Source: Thiomonas sp. FB-6
GTDB lineage: Bacteria; Pseudomonadota; Gammaproteobacteria; Burkholderiales; Burkholderiaceae_C
NCBI RefSeq assembly: GCF_000377645.1
Contig: NZ_KB898487.1
Span: forward strand, 1 to 61,039
Reading direction: 5' to 3'
DNA: 61,039 nucleotides
Made by a program: the position numbers and the translations under genes. Within the stretch, counting starts at the first letter, position 1; each line of letters starts with the position of its first letter. Below are positions 47,097 to 60,944 of this stretch, one piece after another. The notes under the pieces were generated by a model that saw only the letters and a list, made by a program, of their open reading frames with translations, had not been told where the DNA came from and ran no database searches.

Positions 47097-47705
47097 ATGA
47101 GTGCCCTCGAAACCCAAAACCTCGGCATGGTGCCGATCGTCATTGAACAAAGCGGTCGCGGCGAGCGGGCCTACGACATCTATTCGCGCCTGCTGCGCGA
47201 GCGGGTGATCTTCCTGGTGGGGCCGGTCAACGATCAGACGGCCAACCTGGTGGTGGCGCAACTGCTGTTCCTGGAATCCGAGAATCCGGACAAGGACATC
47301 TCGCTGTACATCAATTCCCCGGGCGGCTCCGTCTCGGCCGGGATGGCGATTTTCGACACCATGCAGTTCATCAAGCCCGACGTGTCCACGCTGTGCGTGG
47401 GCCTGGCCGCCAGCATGGGAGCCTTCCTGCTGGCCGCCGGCGCCAAGGGCAAGCGCTACTCGCTGCCCAACTCGCGGGTGATGATCCACCAGCCGCTGGG
47501 CGGCGCCCAGGGCCAGGCCACCGACATCGAGATCCAGGCGCGCGAGATCCTGTACCTGCGCGAGCGCCTCAACCGCATCCTCTCCGAGCGCACCGGCCAG
47601 CCGCTGGAAAAGATCGCCCTCGACACCGAACGGGATTTCTTCATGTCCGCGGACCAGGCCAAGGAATACGGCCTTCTCGACGAAGTCATCGCCACCCGCA
47701 CCTGA
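47097..47705 (+). CDS. clpP: ATP-dependent Clp protease proteolytic subunit
   Basis: 202 residues. Catalytic triad S106 (GLAASMGAF), H131 ([10 protein letters not shown]) and D180 (ALDTERD), each offset by five from the E. coli precursor. The barrel chamber works with ClpX, which follows after 34 bases. I saw no convincing promoter in the 120 bases after the tig terminator. Confidence 0.98.
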   Translation: MSALETQNLGMVPIVIEQSGRGERAYDIYSRLLRERVIFLVGPVNDQTANLVVAQLLFLESENPDKDISLYINSPGGSVSAGMAIFDTMQFIKPDVSTLCVGLAASMGAFLLAAGAKGKRYSLPNSRVMIHQPLGGAQGQATDIEIQAREILYLRERLNRILSERTGQPLEKIALDTERDFFMSADQAKEYGLLDEVIATRT

Positions 47706-47739
47706 GACTCGTCTCCTTCACGTATCACCCTAGCGAGCC

Positions 47740-49008
<1,269 letters not shown>

Positions 49009-49082
49009 GTACCTCGGCGCGCGCAAAGCCCCGGCGCGCCGAAGCTTCGACCCGGCATTCCAGGGGGTGCCGCGCCCGCGGG

Positions 49083-49110
49083 CTTGCAATTCCCGGCCGG
49101 CGCCCCATCT
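49083..49110 (+). promoter_or_regulatory. Heat-shock (sigma-32) promoter of lon
   Basis: CTTGCA (49083-49088), a 14-base spacer and CCCCATCT (49103-49110) match the sigma-32 consensus (CTTGAA, 13-15 bases, CCCCATNT). The expected transcript starts at about 49117, which would leave the ATG at 49118 without a leader and so supports the downstream ATG 49139 as the lon start. Confidence 0.72.
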
Positions 49111-49138
49111 GTGCACCATGACTTTTCAGGGGGCCAAG

Positions 49139-51571
<2,433 letters not shown>

Positions 51572-51656
51572 GCCATTCCGCCCGTCCCGCGCAGGTTTCC
51601 GACAAGGGGCTTGCGCGGGCCGCGGAATGTCGGCTATCATTTATGTCTTTGCTTGC

Positions 51657-51732
<76 letters not shown>

Positions 51733-51766
51733 ACCAAGCAAAAAAATGCAGTACGCAGTACGTCCT

Positions 51767-51842
51767 GTCCCCTTCGTCTAGAGGCCTAGGACACCGCCCT
51801 TTCACGGCGATAACAGGGGTTCGAATCCCCTAGGGGACGCCA
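51767..51842 (+). tRNA. tRNA-Glu (TTC anticodon)
   Basis: 76 bases with encoded CCA. Acceptor GTCCCCT/AGGGGAC, anticodon loop CTTTCAC giving TTC, T-arm AGGGGTTCGAATCCCCT. It lies 34 bases after tRNA-Ala, probably on the same transcript, and marks the left border of the accessory region that fills the rest of the window. No second copy of its 3' end was seen further right. Confidence 0.96.
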
Positions 51843-51850
51843 GTTTCAAG

Positions 51851-51880
51851 GCCCGAGTGGTTCACGCCACTCGGGCTTTT
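51851..51880 (+). terminator. Intrinsic terminator after tRNA-Glu
   Basis: GCCCGAGTGG (51851-51860) pairs with CCACTCGGGC (51867-51876), followed by TTTTT. Confidence 0.88.
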
Positions 51881-51964
51881 TGGCGTCTTGGGCCGGCATG
51901 ACCCGATCGAAACGCTCGCCCGTCCCCCGCAAGAATCGCATCCCGCCGGCGAACGGAGGCCGTC

Positions 51965-53650
51965 TCACGGCTCCCAGCGGGCAACACCGCGCTGCATCGC
52001 GGTGATTTCAATGGATTCGCGGAGTACGTCAAACAAGTCCCGCAACCCCTGCTCACCGCGGCCGAGGCGATGCCCGAGCAGCGAGCAGGCGTCGCGATCG
52101 AATGCGTCCGGCACGGCGCATTGCGCAACCCGCCACGCGCCGAGGATCTCAGGGCGGCGCGACGCCAGCAGATCCGCCGCGGGCAGGCGGTCCGACTTGG
52201 CGCGATTGACCGCCGGGGCCACCGGCACCAGGTTCCACAGCGCGTTGTTGCCCCACAGCGCGAACGGGATGATGTGGTCGGCTTCGAAACGCCGTGCCAG
52301 CGCTCTGCCGCTCCAGACGCAATGGTCGATTCCGCTGTCCAGATAGATCTGCCGTGCCAGTGCGGTGGCGCGCTCGGGGGCAGGGCGCGCCAGCAGCAAG
52401 GGCAGCACGTCTCCCGCGCTCAGGCCCTGGCGCTGGGCGAAGCGCGCGGTCAACGCGGCCCAGCGCACGATCACGGCGTCGACGATCCAGTGGCCGAGCA
52501 GGCTCAGTTCCCGCCACATTTCGGCCGACAGGGTCACGCCCTGCAGCCGTGCGTCCCAGCCGAACACGCGTCCGGTATCGAGCGCGCCGCCCGAGTAGGC
52601 CACCGGGCCTGTACGGATCGCGACCGCGATGTCTCGCAGCGCCGCATGCAGCCGCGCCTGCACCTCGGCCGTCATCCGCCCGGCCATGCGGTCGAGGTGC
52701 CACGCGGACAAGCCGCCGTACTCCCCTGCATGGCGATATGCGTCGATCAGCGCCGTCAGCGAGGCGCGAAAGCGCAGCGGGTTGCGGCTGCCGGCGCCTT
52801 CGTCTTGCGATTGCGGAATATGGCCCGCGGCGATGATCGGCCAGTAGTACAGCAACCAGCGCTCGGCGATGCGCTGCACCGGCACTGCAACCGCGCCGCC
52901 CGCCAGCCAACGCACGGCATGCGGCTCCTGCATCGCGATCTCGGCCAGAGCCCGGAACAGCGCCAGCTTGTAGGTGGCAACCTTGCGATCGCGGTTCAGG
53001 ATGCCCTCGATCTGATCCGCGGCGCGCAACGAGCCCGCAGCGCGCAGTTCGAACAACAGGGTGGACCAGCGCGTGCCGTCGCGCTGCAGCGCATCGTCGG
53101 AGTCCCAGCGCCCGATCAGTGGCAGCCCGATGCGCTCGAACAGCAGTTGCAAGGCTTCCGGAACCAGCGGTGTGAAAAGTCGACCGTTGGCGTCGCGGTC
53201 GTGCTGCAGGGGCTCGCCGCGGCTCAGCGGCACCGAGACCAGCAATCGGCCGTGCGGGCGCAGCAGGGCGCGCAGCGCGAACGCGGCGTCGAACAACTCG
53301 GCCTGCGGCAGATGCATCAGCACGGCGCTGCACAGCACACCGTCGAAGTTGCCGCCGAACGGCGCACCGACCGCCGGCAGAGCGGCCGCGGCGATGCGCC
53401 CGTGGAACTCGGGGTGCAGGCGAAAGGCCTGCGCGCGTAGCGCATCGACCGGCTCCACCCCAAAGGCGTCGAAGCCCGCCGCGCGCAGCGCCGTCAGGTC
53501 GCGGCCGGAGCCGCAACCGACATCGAGCACGCGGCTGCCCGCCGCGAACGCCGTCGCGAAATAGCCCGCAAGGGGGCTCGGCACCTGCTCGTAGCGCCCC
53601 GCGATCTCGGCCGCGTGTTCCGCGTAGTAGGCGCAGGTGGCGGGGTCCAC
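51965..53650 (-). CDS. SAM-dependent methyltransferase fused to an HNH endonuclease
   Basis: 561 residues from GTG 53650; AGGAGG five bases upstream decides this start. Residues about 1-195 are a class I methyltransferase (SRVLDVGCGSGRDLTALRAA, then FDGVLCSAVLMHLP). Residues about 200-420 are helical and unassigned (IEGILNRDRKVATYKLALFR). Residues about 440-505 are an HNH nuclease: CVWSGRALARRFEADHIIPF, ALWGNNALWNLVP and NRAKSDRLP carry the Cys/His/Asn pattern. The combination suggests a modification-restriction or defence enzyme. The methylated target cannot be told; no DNA-methylase motif (DPPY/NPPY) is visible, so it may act on RNA or a small molecule. First gene past tRNA-Glu. Confidence 0.8.
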   Translation of the reverse strand: MDPATCAYYAEHAAEIAGRYEQVPSPLAGYFATAFAAGSRVLDVGCGSGRDLTALRAAGFDAFGVEPVDALRAQAFRLHPEFHGRIAAAALPAVGAPFGGNFDGVLCSAVLMHLPQAELFDAAFALRALLRPHGRLLVSVPLSRGEPLQHDRDANGRLFTPLVPEALQLLFERIGLPLIGRWDSDDALQRDGTRWSTLLFELRAAGSLRAADQIEGILNRDRKVATYKLALFRALAEIAMQEPHAVRWLAGGAVAVPVQRIAERWLLYYWPIIAAGHIPQSQDEGAGSRNPLRFRASLTALIDAYRHAGEYGGLSAWHLDRMAGRMTAEVQARLHAALRDIAVAIRTGPVAYSGGALDTGRVFGWDARLQGVTLSAEMWRELSLLGHWIVDAVIVRWAALTARFAQRQGLSAGDVLPLLLARPAPERATALARQIYLDSGIDHCVWSGRALARRFEADHIIPFALWGNNALWNLVPVAPAVNRAKSDRLPAADLLASRRPEILGAWRVAQCAVPDAFDRDACSLLGHRLGRGEQGLRDLFDVLRESIEITAMQRGVARWEP

Positions 53651-53733
53651 TCAGGCCTCCTGCTGGGCTGCCCGAACGGAGGGCGGCATCCCTTCGGCGG
53701 GCCACGGACGCCGCGGGTGAGGCAGGAGCGTCA

Positions 53734-54585
53734 TCACGCAGGCCGGGTTCCGCGGCATCCGGGGTAACGCTCGCAGCCCCAGAAGGCCTTGCCCGCGTTC
53801 GCTCCTTTCCTCGCCGTGCGCCGGACCATGCCCGACCCGCAGACCGGGCAAGCCGGTACACCCGTCTGCGATCCGTGGTCTGCGCTTGAGGCGGATCCCG
53901 GCGTCGTCGGATGCGGTTCCGCCGCGCGCAGCATGCGGTGCAAGGCGACGCCGTCGATCAACTCGACATTGCGCCCACGGGCGAAATCCGTGGCGTCGCT
54001 GGAAAAAGTTCCCGAGGTCACGACGAAACCGCCGACGGCGCCGCTTGCGGCCATCACCCCGAACAGTTCACGAACGACCTCGACCCCGACCTTCAGCGCC
54101 TTCCATTGCTTGCACTGCACGAGGAATTTCTCGTGGCCTTTGCGCAGCACCAGATCCACGCCGCCGTCAGCCCCGCCACGCCCGGTCTCGGCCACGCTAT
54201 ACCCGCGCTGCCGGAACACCTCGCCGACCAGGCGCTCGAAATCCTGCCAGGTCATGGCATCGAGCGCGGCGGCCGACGGAGCGGTGGCGACGCGGCTGGC
54301 CAGATCACGGCCTTGCCGGCGCTTGAACATCGACATGGCCGCGGCGAGCACGCAAAGTGCCGGCACGAGGAATTGACCGAACGTTGCCATGCCTGCGATG
54401 AGTGCGTGGACCATCACGGGGCCAAGCTGCTTCGCGGCGTCGGCGCCGGGCTGCACCGCAGGAGGCCTGGCCAAGGCGTGCAGGATGGCATAGCTCAGCA
54501 CGGCCGCGATGAGCGACGCCCACCAGGGCAGCGCGGAAAGCAGTTCGACGATTTCCCTGAGTTCGTTCTTGCGCCGGCGTCCCAT
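53734..54585 (-). CDS. Membrane-anchored Mrr-like endonuclease with C4 zinc finger
   Basis: 283 residues. Two hydrophobic segments (WWASLIAAVLSYAILHALA; MATFGQFLVPALCVLAAAMS) lie in the first 90 residues. The Mrr-type nuclease domain follows (MTWQDFERLVGEVFRQRGYS, GGADGGVDLVL, FLVQCKQWK), with the Asp and QxK catalytic pattern intact. The C-terminus is a topoisomerase-type zinc ribbon (PVCGSG...FWGCERYPGCRG), apparently with Cys pairs. Related proteins are common in betaproteobacteria; the role is likely DNA cleavage at the membrane, but this is unproven. It lies 83 bases upstream of the methyltransferase-HNH gene on the same strand. Confidence 0.85.
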   Translation of the reverse strand: MGRRRKNELREIVELLSALPWWASLIAAVLSYAILHALARPPAVQPGADAAKQLGPVMVHALIAGMATFGQFLVPALCVLAAAMSMFKRRQGRDLASRVATAPSAAALDAMTWQDFERLVGEVFRQRGYSVAETGRGGADGGVDLVLRKGHEKFLVQCKQWKALKVGVEVVRELFGVMAASGAVGGFVVTSGTFSSDATDFARGRNVELIDGVALHRMLRAAEPHPTTPGSASSADHGSQTGVPACPVCGSGMVRRTARKGANAGKAFWGCERYPGCRGTRPA

Positions 54586-55442
54586 GGTTTGCCTTGGCTG
54601 TTTTGCAGGAATCGCCTGATCTTATTCGACGTGAGCGCCAAGCCTCGGAGGATGTATCGACACCTGGGAGTCGTCTTCGCATTGCTGGCTGCGCAAGCCA
54701 GAGGCCATACGTCTGTCTGTTCCCGCGATGTGCACGGCACGAACGCCGATATGCGGTGCCTGCGGCTACTGCGCGTCAGGCGCTGCACCAAGACCAAGCG
54801 GCACTGGACGTGCGCCTGGCGGCCCGGCGCTACGGCGCCGGCTTGCTTGGTCTTGGCGGCCCGAAGGGGGCCGCTGCAGCATCGTCCTTGCCTTCCGTCG
54901 CCCTGTGGGCGACTGCAGCGCCGCACGTTGTGCAGCTCGCGGCGCCCCGCGCTACGCGCGGGTCCTCTGGAAAGCCAGCCCGCGCTTACCCGTTCGACGT
55001 GGGTCTCCGGGACGCTCTACCAAAGCCGCCACTTCCCACCGTGCCGCTGCGCAGCACGGCGAGGCCCGGGTGGCTTCTTTGGCAGGGGCAGCCTTTCGGA
55101 ACGCCCCGCGCGTACCGCGGGGCGGGGGCTCCGCCCCCCAACCGCTGCCGGCCGCTGGGGCGGCCTGTGGCCTCGGTGCGGTGCTGCGCACCTTGCTCGG
55201 CGCACCACGCGGCTGGCTCCCCCCGACCTGCAGCCGTGGGCTGCAGGGGCTGCGGCTGGACGCCTGGCCCCGCTTCGCGGTCACCAAACCCACGGCGAGC
55301 GTTGCGCGAAGCTCAGCACGCCCCATCGCCTGCACGTGAATCTGCGCGTGCAATCCACGCGCGCACTAGGAGAGGGCGTGAATTGGGCACAATGGAATTG
55401 CCGCGACGCTTGTCAAGCGTCGGCCGCGGTTTGGCCAGGCAG
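54586..55442. other. Gene-poor stretch with inverted repeats
   Basis: No frame here has the look of a gene; the long open frames are Arg/Pro/Ala-rich by-products of GC content. It holds a perfect 12-base inverted repeat (CCAAGACCAAGC at 54788-54799, GCTTGGTCTTGG at 54845-54856), a dense GC hairpin (GGGGCGGGGGCTCCGCCCCC near 55120), and a 19-base palindrome CGACGCTTG-T-CAAGCGTCG at 55404-55422. It may be a repeat element, a structured RNA or decayed DNA. Confidence 0.5.
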
Positions 55443-55532
55443 CTAGAGCAGGCCACGCTTGCGGCCGAAGATCACGACGCCAGCGAACGCCGCCATCATC
55501 ACCGTGACGCCGAGGAGAATGCCAATCGCCAT
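55443..55532 (-). CDS. Possible 29-residue single-span membrane peptide
   Basis: ATG 55532 to TAG at 55443-55445 reads MAIGILLGVTVMMAAFAGVV then IFGRKRGLL: one hydrophobic helix ending in a basic cluster. The ribosome-binding sequence is weak (GGGG, 9 bases upstream). The 19-base palindrome lies 21 bases past the stop. It follows the RT-nitrilase stop by 262 bases on the same strand. The intervening 55533-55794 holds no recognised gene. A toxin-like or effector peptide is possible; chance cannot be excluded. Confidence 0.33.
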   Translation of the reverse strand: MAIGILLGVTVMMAAFAGVVIFGRKRGLL

Positions 55533-55794
55533 GATCGTTGCCCCGTCAAAGTGCCTTACCGCATTACGACCTTCGCGCTCCCACGAACAGCCGCATACCT
55601 GCTTGACGCAAGGGGGGGCGATGGTCCGCCGAGTGCCCGATTCTCGGCCATGGCCGTAGTTGAGGCGCGGCCTATCGCGACGACGGCAATGGTGTAGTCA
55701 AAAGTCTCGGGAGCCCCAGTGATCGCCAAGCGCTGCTTTCGGCGCCATCCGCGTAAATATGAAGCTTGCGCTTGTCGATTTCTTGCCGGACCTC

Positions 55795-58700
55795 TCAAGG
55801 TAATCTTACGTTCGGCCACGGCGGCACGCCGACCTGTGCTAATGTTTCGCCCCCACCTACCGATAAGCTGACATCGATCCAATCGTAGAGTGCAGGCGAA
55901 CCAAATGCGTTTGGCGCATGTGCCCAGAGAGCAGGCTGAATTGCACCGTCGTTCCAGAAGGCTGTGGCTCGCGACGAGATAGCATGTCGATCGGGGAAGT
56001 GGTGCCAAAGCTCGTTAAAGTGCTCTGGGGTAGGTGCGGTGATCGCGCGCTCCACGCACGACCAGAACTTTGTTTCGTCTTGCGCGATCCCTTTCGGCCG
56101 TTCAACATTTCCGCCTGTACTTTTGGGAAGCCCTGTAGACAGTAAGACGTTAGACTCCGTCCTCTGCCAGTCGACATGTTCTACGAGAGGAAGATACGCG
56201 ACAAGTTGCAGAGGCACTGGCATCGTCTGCGGTCTAGGCCTCCCTTCCAGCATGTTGTATGGGTCAATATCTGCAATCACCACGGCTTGATCGAGTTCGC
56301 TTAGTGCATCGCTTGGGTTGTTGTAGTAGATCCCCTTTGACCAACCGTGGTAAGGGGTGAGCGAAGAAAGGTATCCGGGCGCAGAATGGGCAGACTTCCA
56401 ACTACCTCTGCCAATGAAACAGCTTCCGCCAACCAGATTACCACCAATCCCGTTCACAAAAACCGACGTTGTGCCGGCCGCAAGTTGACAGGCCTGCCCG
56501 GCGATCCAGTAGTCTGCACTTCGAGTTGTTGCCGAAGGAATGGCAAGTACCGACCTGCGCGTGCCGCTTCCGTCACCAGTGATCGACAGATGCCTTGCCA
56601 GTTCATGAAGATCTCTCTCGACTTCGTCGGCATCTGCGACCTCGCCGAAGCGCCGTCGTACATCCGCATAGTCATGAGCCATATTCAAGTAATTGGCAGG
56701 GCTTGAAACTAGAAAGACCTCGGAGCAGATTAATTCCAAGATATGCTTCAGCGGAAGGCGACTCTGCGAGAGCAGTGCGCTGACAGCGCTTGCTGTCGGC
56801 ACCCATCCAGTCTTCTCCTGAATCTCCTTGATCAAATCCTCGGGCTTAAACAAAGGCCCTAATGGTCCCGTCATCGGGCGAAAGATCTCGTTCAACGCGA
56901 CAGATCTATATTTCTTGCTGCGTGAGAACTCTAGGACAAGTCCTCGCGCCAATGCGTCTTCTCTTCCATTCTGACCGTCGCCACCCCTATCGCTAGACCC
57001 CACCATCTGGCGCGCGATCTCCTTTGGCACCGGCCACAGCAATGTGAGCGGGGCGGCCAAATTGTGAGGTGGTGGGTTCGGCCGGAATTCCATGTATGTG
57101 CCAGCAAGCACTGCAACATGCTTGCCGGCCAGATAGCCCTTCAACCAATCCACTGTCTCCCTCCGAACTGAGTACTCGGGTAGAACAAGCAGATCAACTT
57201 TGAAGGCCTCGCAGCTATCGATGATTCTTTCGAGAACCCGTCGACGGCGGTGCTCGGCCCAGCTCAACAATTGAACTGGATCAGTTCCTCCCCCTTTCCA
57301 GTGATGCTCCGAACCAGAGCTAGCTGTCGCAAGAGCCAACATCGCGTACAGATCCTTTGGCTCAAGTTGCTTAGATAAGCTATCTCTGACCTCAGGACAG
57401 AATGGCCACTTGGAAGGGCACGTCTCCATCATTGGATGTGAGTAGGTGATGTCCAGGGACATCTGTAGCAACGCAACGCGTATATGAGCTGCACGTTTTC
57501 TCGATTCGGAGCGTGCCTCCCAAGCCGTGCGTTGCTTCTTCCTAAACGCGCGGGTGTCAAGCGCAAAAGATGCCGAGTGCGAAGCATCGGGCCCGGGCGT
57601 CGGCCTTGGGGGTGGCGGAGTCCGACCCGTATTGGGGACGGATCCTCCAGTCGCCATCTCGCTTGTCGGGTCAACGGGATTTGCCGGCCCGCCCAGTGAA
57701 ACAGAAGAGGCTGCCGCTGAGCCAGAATCCTCTTGATTCGCAAAATATGTGGTCTGCTCGCTTCTCTGTCCGGAAGGTCGACCTTGTTCAGCCCGCGGTT
57801 CCACAAGAAGACTATCGCGGTGGTCGGCAGGGCTCAACGCGCCGCTAGCGACTTCTCGCTCACCCGCCTCCTTCTTGAGTGCGATTGAAGCAAATGGTTC
57901 ACCCAAAGCAGACACCGAGAGCAGTCGACCGGACCTTCGGTCATAGACTTCAGACCAGCTTCTCAGTACGCGCCCGTCAACGACGGCCTCTTCGATATGC
58001 TTCGCAAAGCGCGGAAACTGCGAAATCATCCATGGTGTTACCTCCCAGGAACCGTTGCGCGAATCGATAAACCGTCGCGATTGTGCGTTGTAGCCGTAGG
58101 AGGCCTCATTAGCTTGAATCAGTTCAAATCCCAGTTCGGCGTCAAGAAGGCGGACAAGTTCCGCCGTCGCTTCAAGTAACTCTAGATTTAGCAGCTCGAG
58201 CGTTCTCTTGCTCAGGCATTCAAAGGGCCAGTCGAGCATCTCGTCGGATTGCTCGTAGGCATATTCAGCCTGAGCAACTTTTCGGACTACTGACTCAAGG
58301 AGGCCGCATAGACCGGCCGACAGGCGTGTATCCGAACTGTTTTCTCCTCGAAGCCGATGCCCAAGATGGCGAACAACCGTTCTCAGTTGATCGACCAATC
58401 CCACACGCCCACGTTGTCGCGTAGTGCCTTCAGCATTCGAGCACTCGTTTGCCGCGATGTTTGAGACGGCGTCAGTCGATGGCGCAATATTCCAGTCTGC
58501 TGGGAAATCAAATGTATCAAGTGCCGAAAAGCCGGCAAGGCTCCGTATGGAAGCGATTATCCCATCAATCGCAACGGAAATTCCTGTGCAAACGGCCCCA
58601 GCGCACAATGCTTTCCATACGAGCTCCTCGGAAATAGAGGTGTTGCCGTAGAGTGAGTTCAGTTGTCTCGCGAAGCCGAGGACGCCGGAGAAATCTCGCC

Positions 58701-60944
58701 GTAGCCCGCCCAGGTTGCCGGCGTCCACCGCCAGATCCTTTGATACAGAAAGGGGAAGGCGTGCAATCAGCCTTCCGGTAAGCTCTTTCAAGAACACTAC
58801 GGCATCAACGTAGTTCCATTGTTCTCGGAAGGATAGGAACATTGCAGCCGACTCGGCCTCAATCGCTAGTACATGGGCCAACTGCTGGACGGCAGGCGCC
58901 GAGTCATCCGGGAATTCTTCCAGAAGCCGAAGGGACCGCTCGATGCTGGCCGGTAGCGTGCCGCCCGACGTTTGCCTTTTGCTAATTTTCGAGTCAGCAA
59001 ATGCACCACGAAGCTTTCGCATCTGGGAGCGGAGCACATATCTCGCTGGATTGCTCAGTGCCACGGCATCGAGGGCGACTTCGGTCTCCGCGTCACTGAA
59101 TTTGGCCACATCGTCATGGAGCCCGAGGAAGTCACTTACGGCCGCACCGACGCGCCAAAGTTCCGCCTCGTAGATCGGAATTTCTATGGTACGAAGCGCA
59201 CGACCACCATCGCGGACAAACGCTCGATTTCCGAGTTCAGCTCGCAAGACACCTTCGGCAATGACGTAGTGCTCCTTCCCGTTAAGACTTTGAGCAAGGT
59301 AGGGCCACGCGGGGACAAGCTCTAATTCTGCATGTTCGCGAGCGAAGTGCCGGACAGACGTTGCAATAGCGCGATACATGCAAGCAGCGAGTCGGAGGCT
59401 TCCTGGCGCCAAAGGTAATCCTGCTGAATCCGTCGACGTGCGCAGACGGAGGTAGTCCTCAGGCGGCAGCCGCCCCTCGAGTCGACGTAAAAGGCCTCCG
59501 GTGGACGCAATCGCCTCCCGAGTCCAATGCAGCGCCAAGGGCCGCAGCCTTGCTTGCGAGTCGGCGCCTATAAACTCAGGTAAGTCCAGTTCAGAGTCGT
59601 TCAGTTCGATTGCTTCCAAGCCTCGCGCCACTGCGCTACTTTCCTTCGACTCGCCCTCGATGAGACAGGAAAAGAGGCGCTTAGCGCGAATGCCAGGAAG
59701 TGGCGGCAGAAGCAGCCGTGACCTCGCGTCAGCTAAAGACGTCGGAGCTAACAAGCGGTGGCGCCGACTCAGGCAGGAAAGGATCTCGCTTCGGGGAACA
59801 ACACTCGCCAGGGTCTGCAAAGCTATGGCCGCAATGGTCGCGTTGCTTTGGTCGAGAGACCCAGTCCCTCCGTCGGAAAGTGGTTCCTGATCTTCTCGGT
59901 CAGGAAGCAGGTTCTGAAAGAGGCGAGTTGCAAAGCTTTCCCTGGCGTCGTGACCTATGACGTGGGTGAACGGCTCGATAAACGGCTTCAGCGGGTCTTC
60001 AGGGAATGCTGTAGAGGCGGCAAGAAGTGCAACTGCTTCGTGCATCCACTCGAAAGGTCTCCAAGACTGAACCAACCGGGCGCGCTCAGCTTCAGACCGC
60101 ATAACAAATGCGTTGCCATGACTCGTGGCGCGCCGGGCTTTCCAGGCCAAGAGTTGGAATCTCGCTTCGCGTTGGTACTCGGGCCCAGAATCGGTGACGC
60201 CGAAAGGTGCGCTGAACCCCGGCTCAAGTACTAGTGTGGCCAGCGAGGCGATCCGGCTCCGTCGAGTGACGTTTTCCTCCGCGGTCAGTTCCCGAACATC
60301 GCGGGGCTTGGTGTCAATCAGATGTTCAAGACCTTCTAGTCCGAAGAGGAGAGGTGATTCCCAGGAGTTCTTATCTGGGAGCAGACGCCATGAAGTCCCT
60401 TGTTGGCATTCGGTCCAGAGCGTCAGGTATCGGCTCCAGGCTGAAGCAGCGGTCGCACGACTGCCGTCCACCTCCTGTTCGCATGCGATCGCGTACCACA
60501 GAAGCCGTGCGACTTTGGGCAACTCTGACGTTCTAAGGTCTGGAGCTTGTAGAGCGGTTTTGGCCGTTTGAATAATGGTCGAGCCGGGCGCCTTGTACAG
60601 TTCGACGTTGTGAAGTAGCTGCAGCGCAGATTGCCGATCCGTGTTTGGTGCAACGGACCAAAACTCCCATCCTGATTCGCCATCGCCGATGAGCGGCGGC
60701 TCCCATGCAGGACCTGATGCGGCCAACGCCCGCCCCTGATTGATGTATAGGGAGAACTCGTCCGCACTCATTGGCGGGATCTCGTCAGCTTTTGCCAAAA
60801 GGGTCAGCTCAAGCGCTCGCGCATGCCGATCAATCGACTCTCGCATCTCACTGAGGACGGTCGGACTGTCGGCTAGCAGGACAATGTCATCGACATACCT
60901 GGCGTATCCAACGCGGGTCTTTTCCGTGTTGAGTCGTTCAATGA
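55795..60944 (-). pseudogene. Reverse transcriptase-nitrilase (UG1/DRT1-like defence RT), 5' end cut off by IS21
   Basis: About 1715 codons remain open from the IS junction to TGA at 55795-55797. The first residues hold the RT active-site motif YARYVDDIVLLADS (YVDD codons at 60886-60897), only about 48 bases from the IS; the upstream RT motifs, including the first catalytic Asp, are missing. A middle of more than 1000 mostly helical residues has no domain I recognise. It is followed by a Pro-rich linker (TGRTPPPPRPTPGPD) and a C-terminal nitrilase-fold domain with the likely triad Glu in DLLVLPEYSV (57175-57177), Lys in SRSKKYRSV (56911-56916) and Cys in ELICSEVF (56725-56727). RT fused to nitrilase is the layout of the known anti-phage DRT type 1 (UG1) and related UG/Abi RTs. 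The gene is AT-richer than its neighbours. Any frame continuing into the IS (GTG at 60972) is fortuitous. Confidence 0.85.

Noticed and set aside
54594-55697. 367-codon plus-strand frame in the gene-poor stretch
   Set aside because: It is Arg/Pro/Ala-rich without a domain, crosses several hairpins and lacks a ribosome-binding site.
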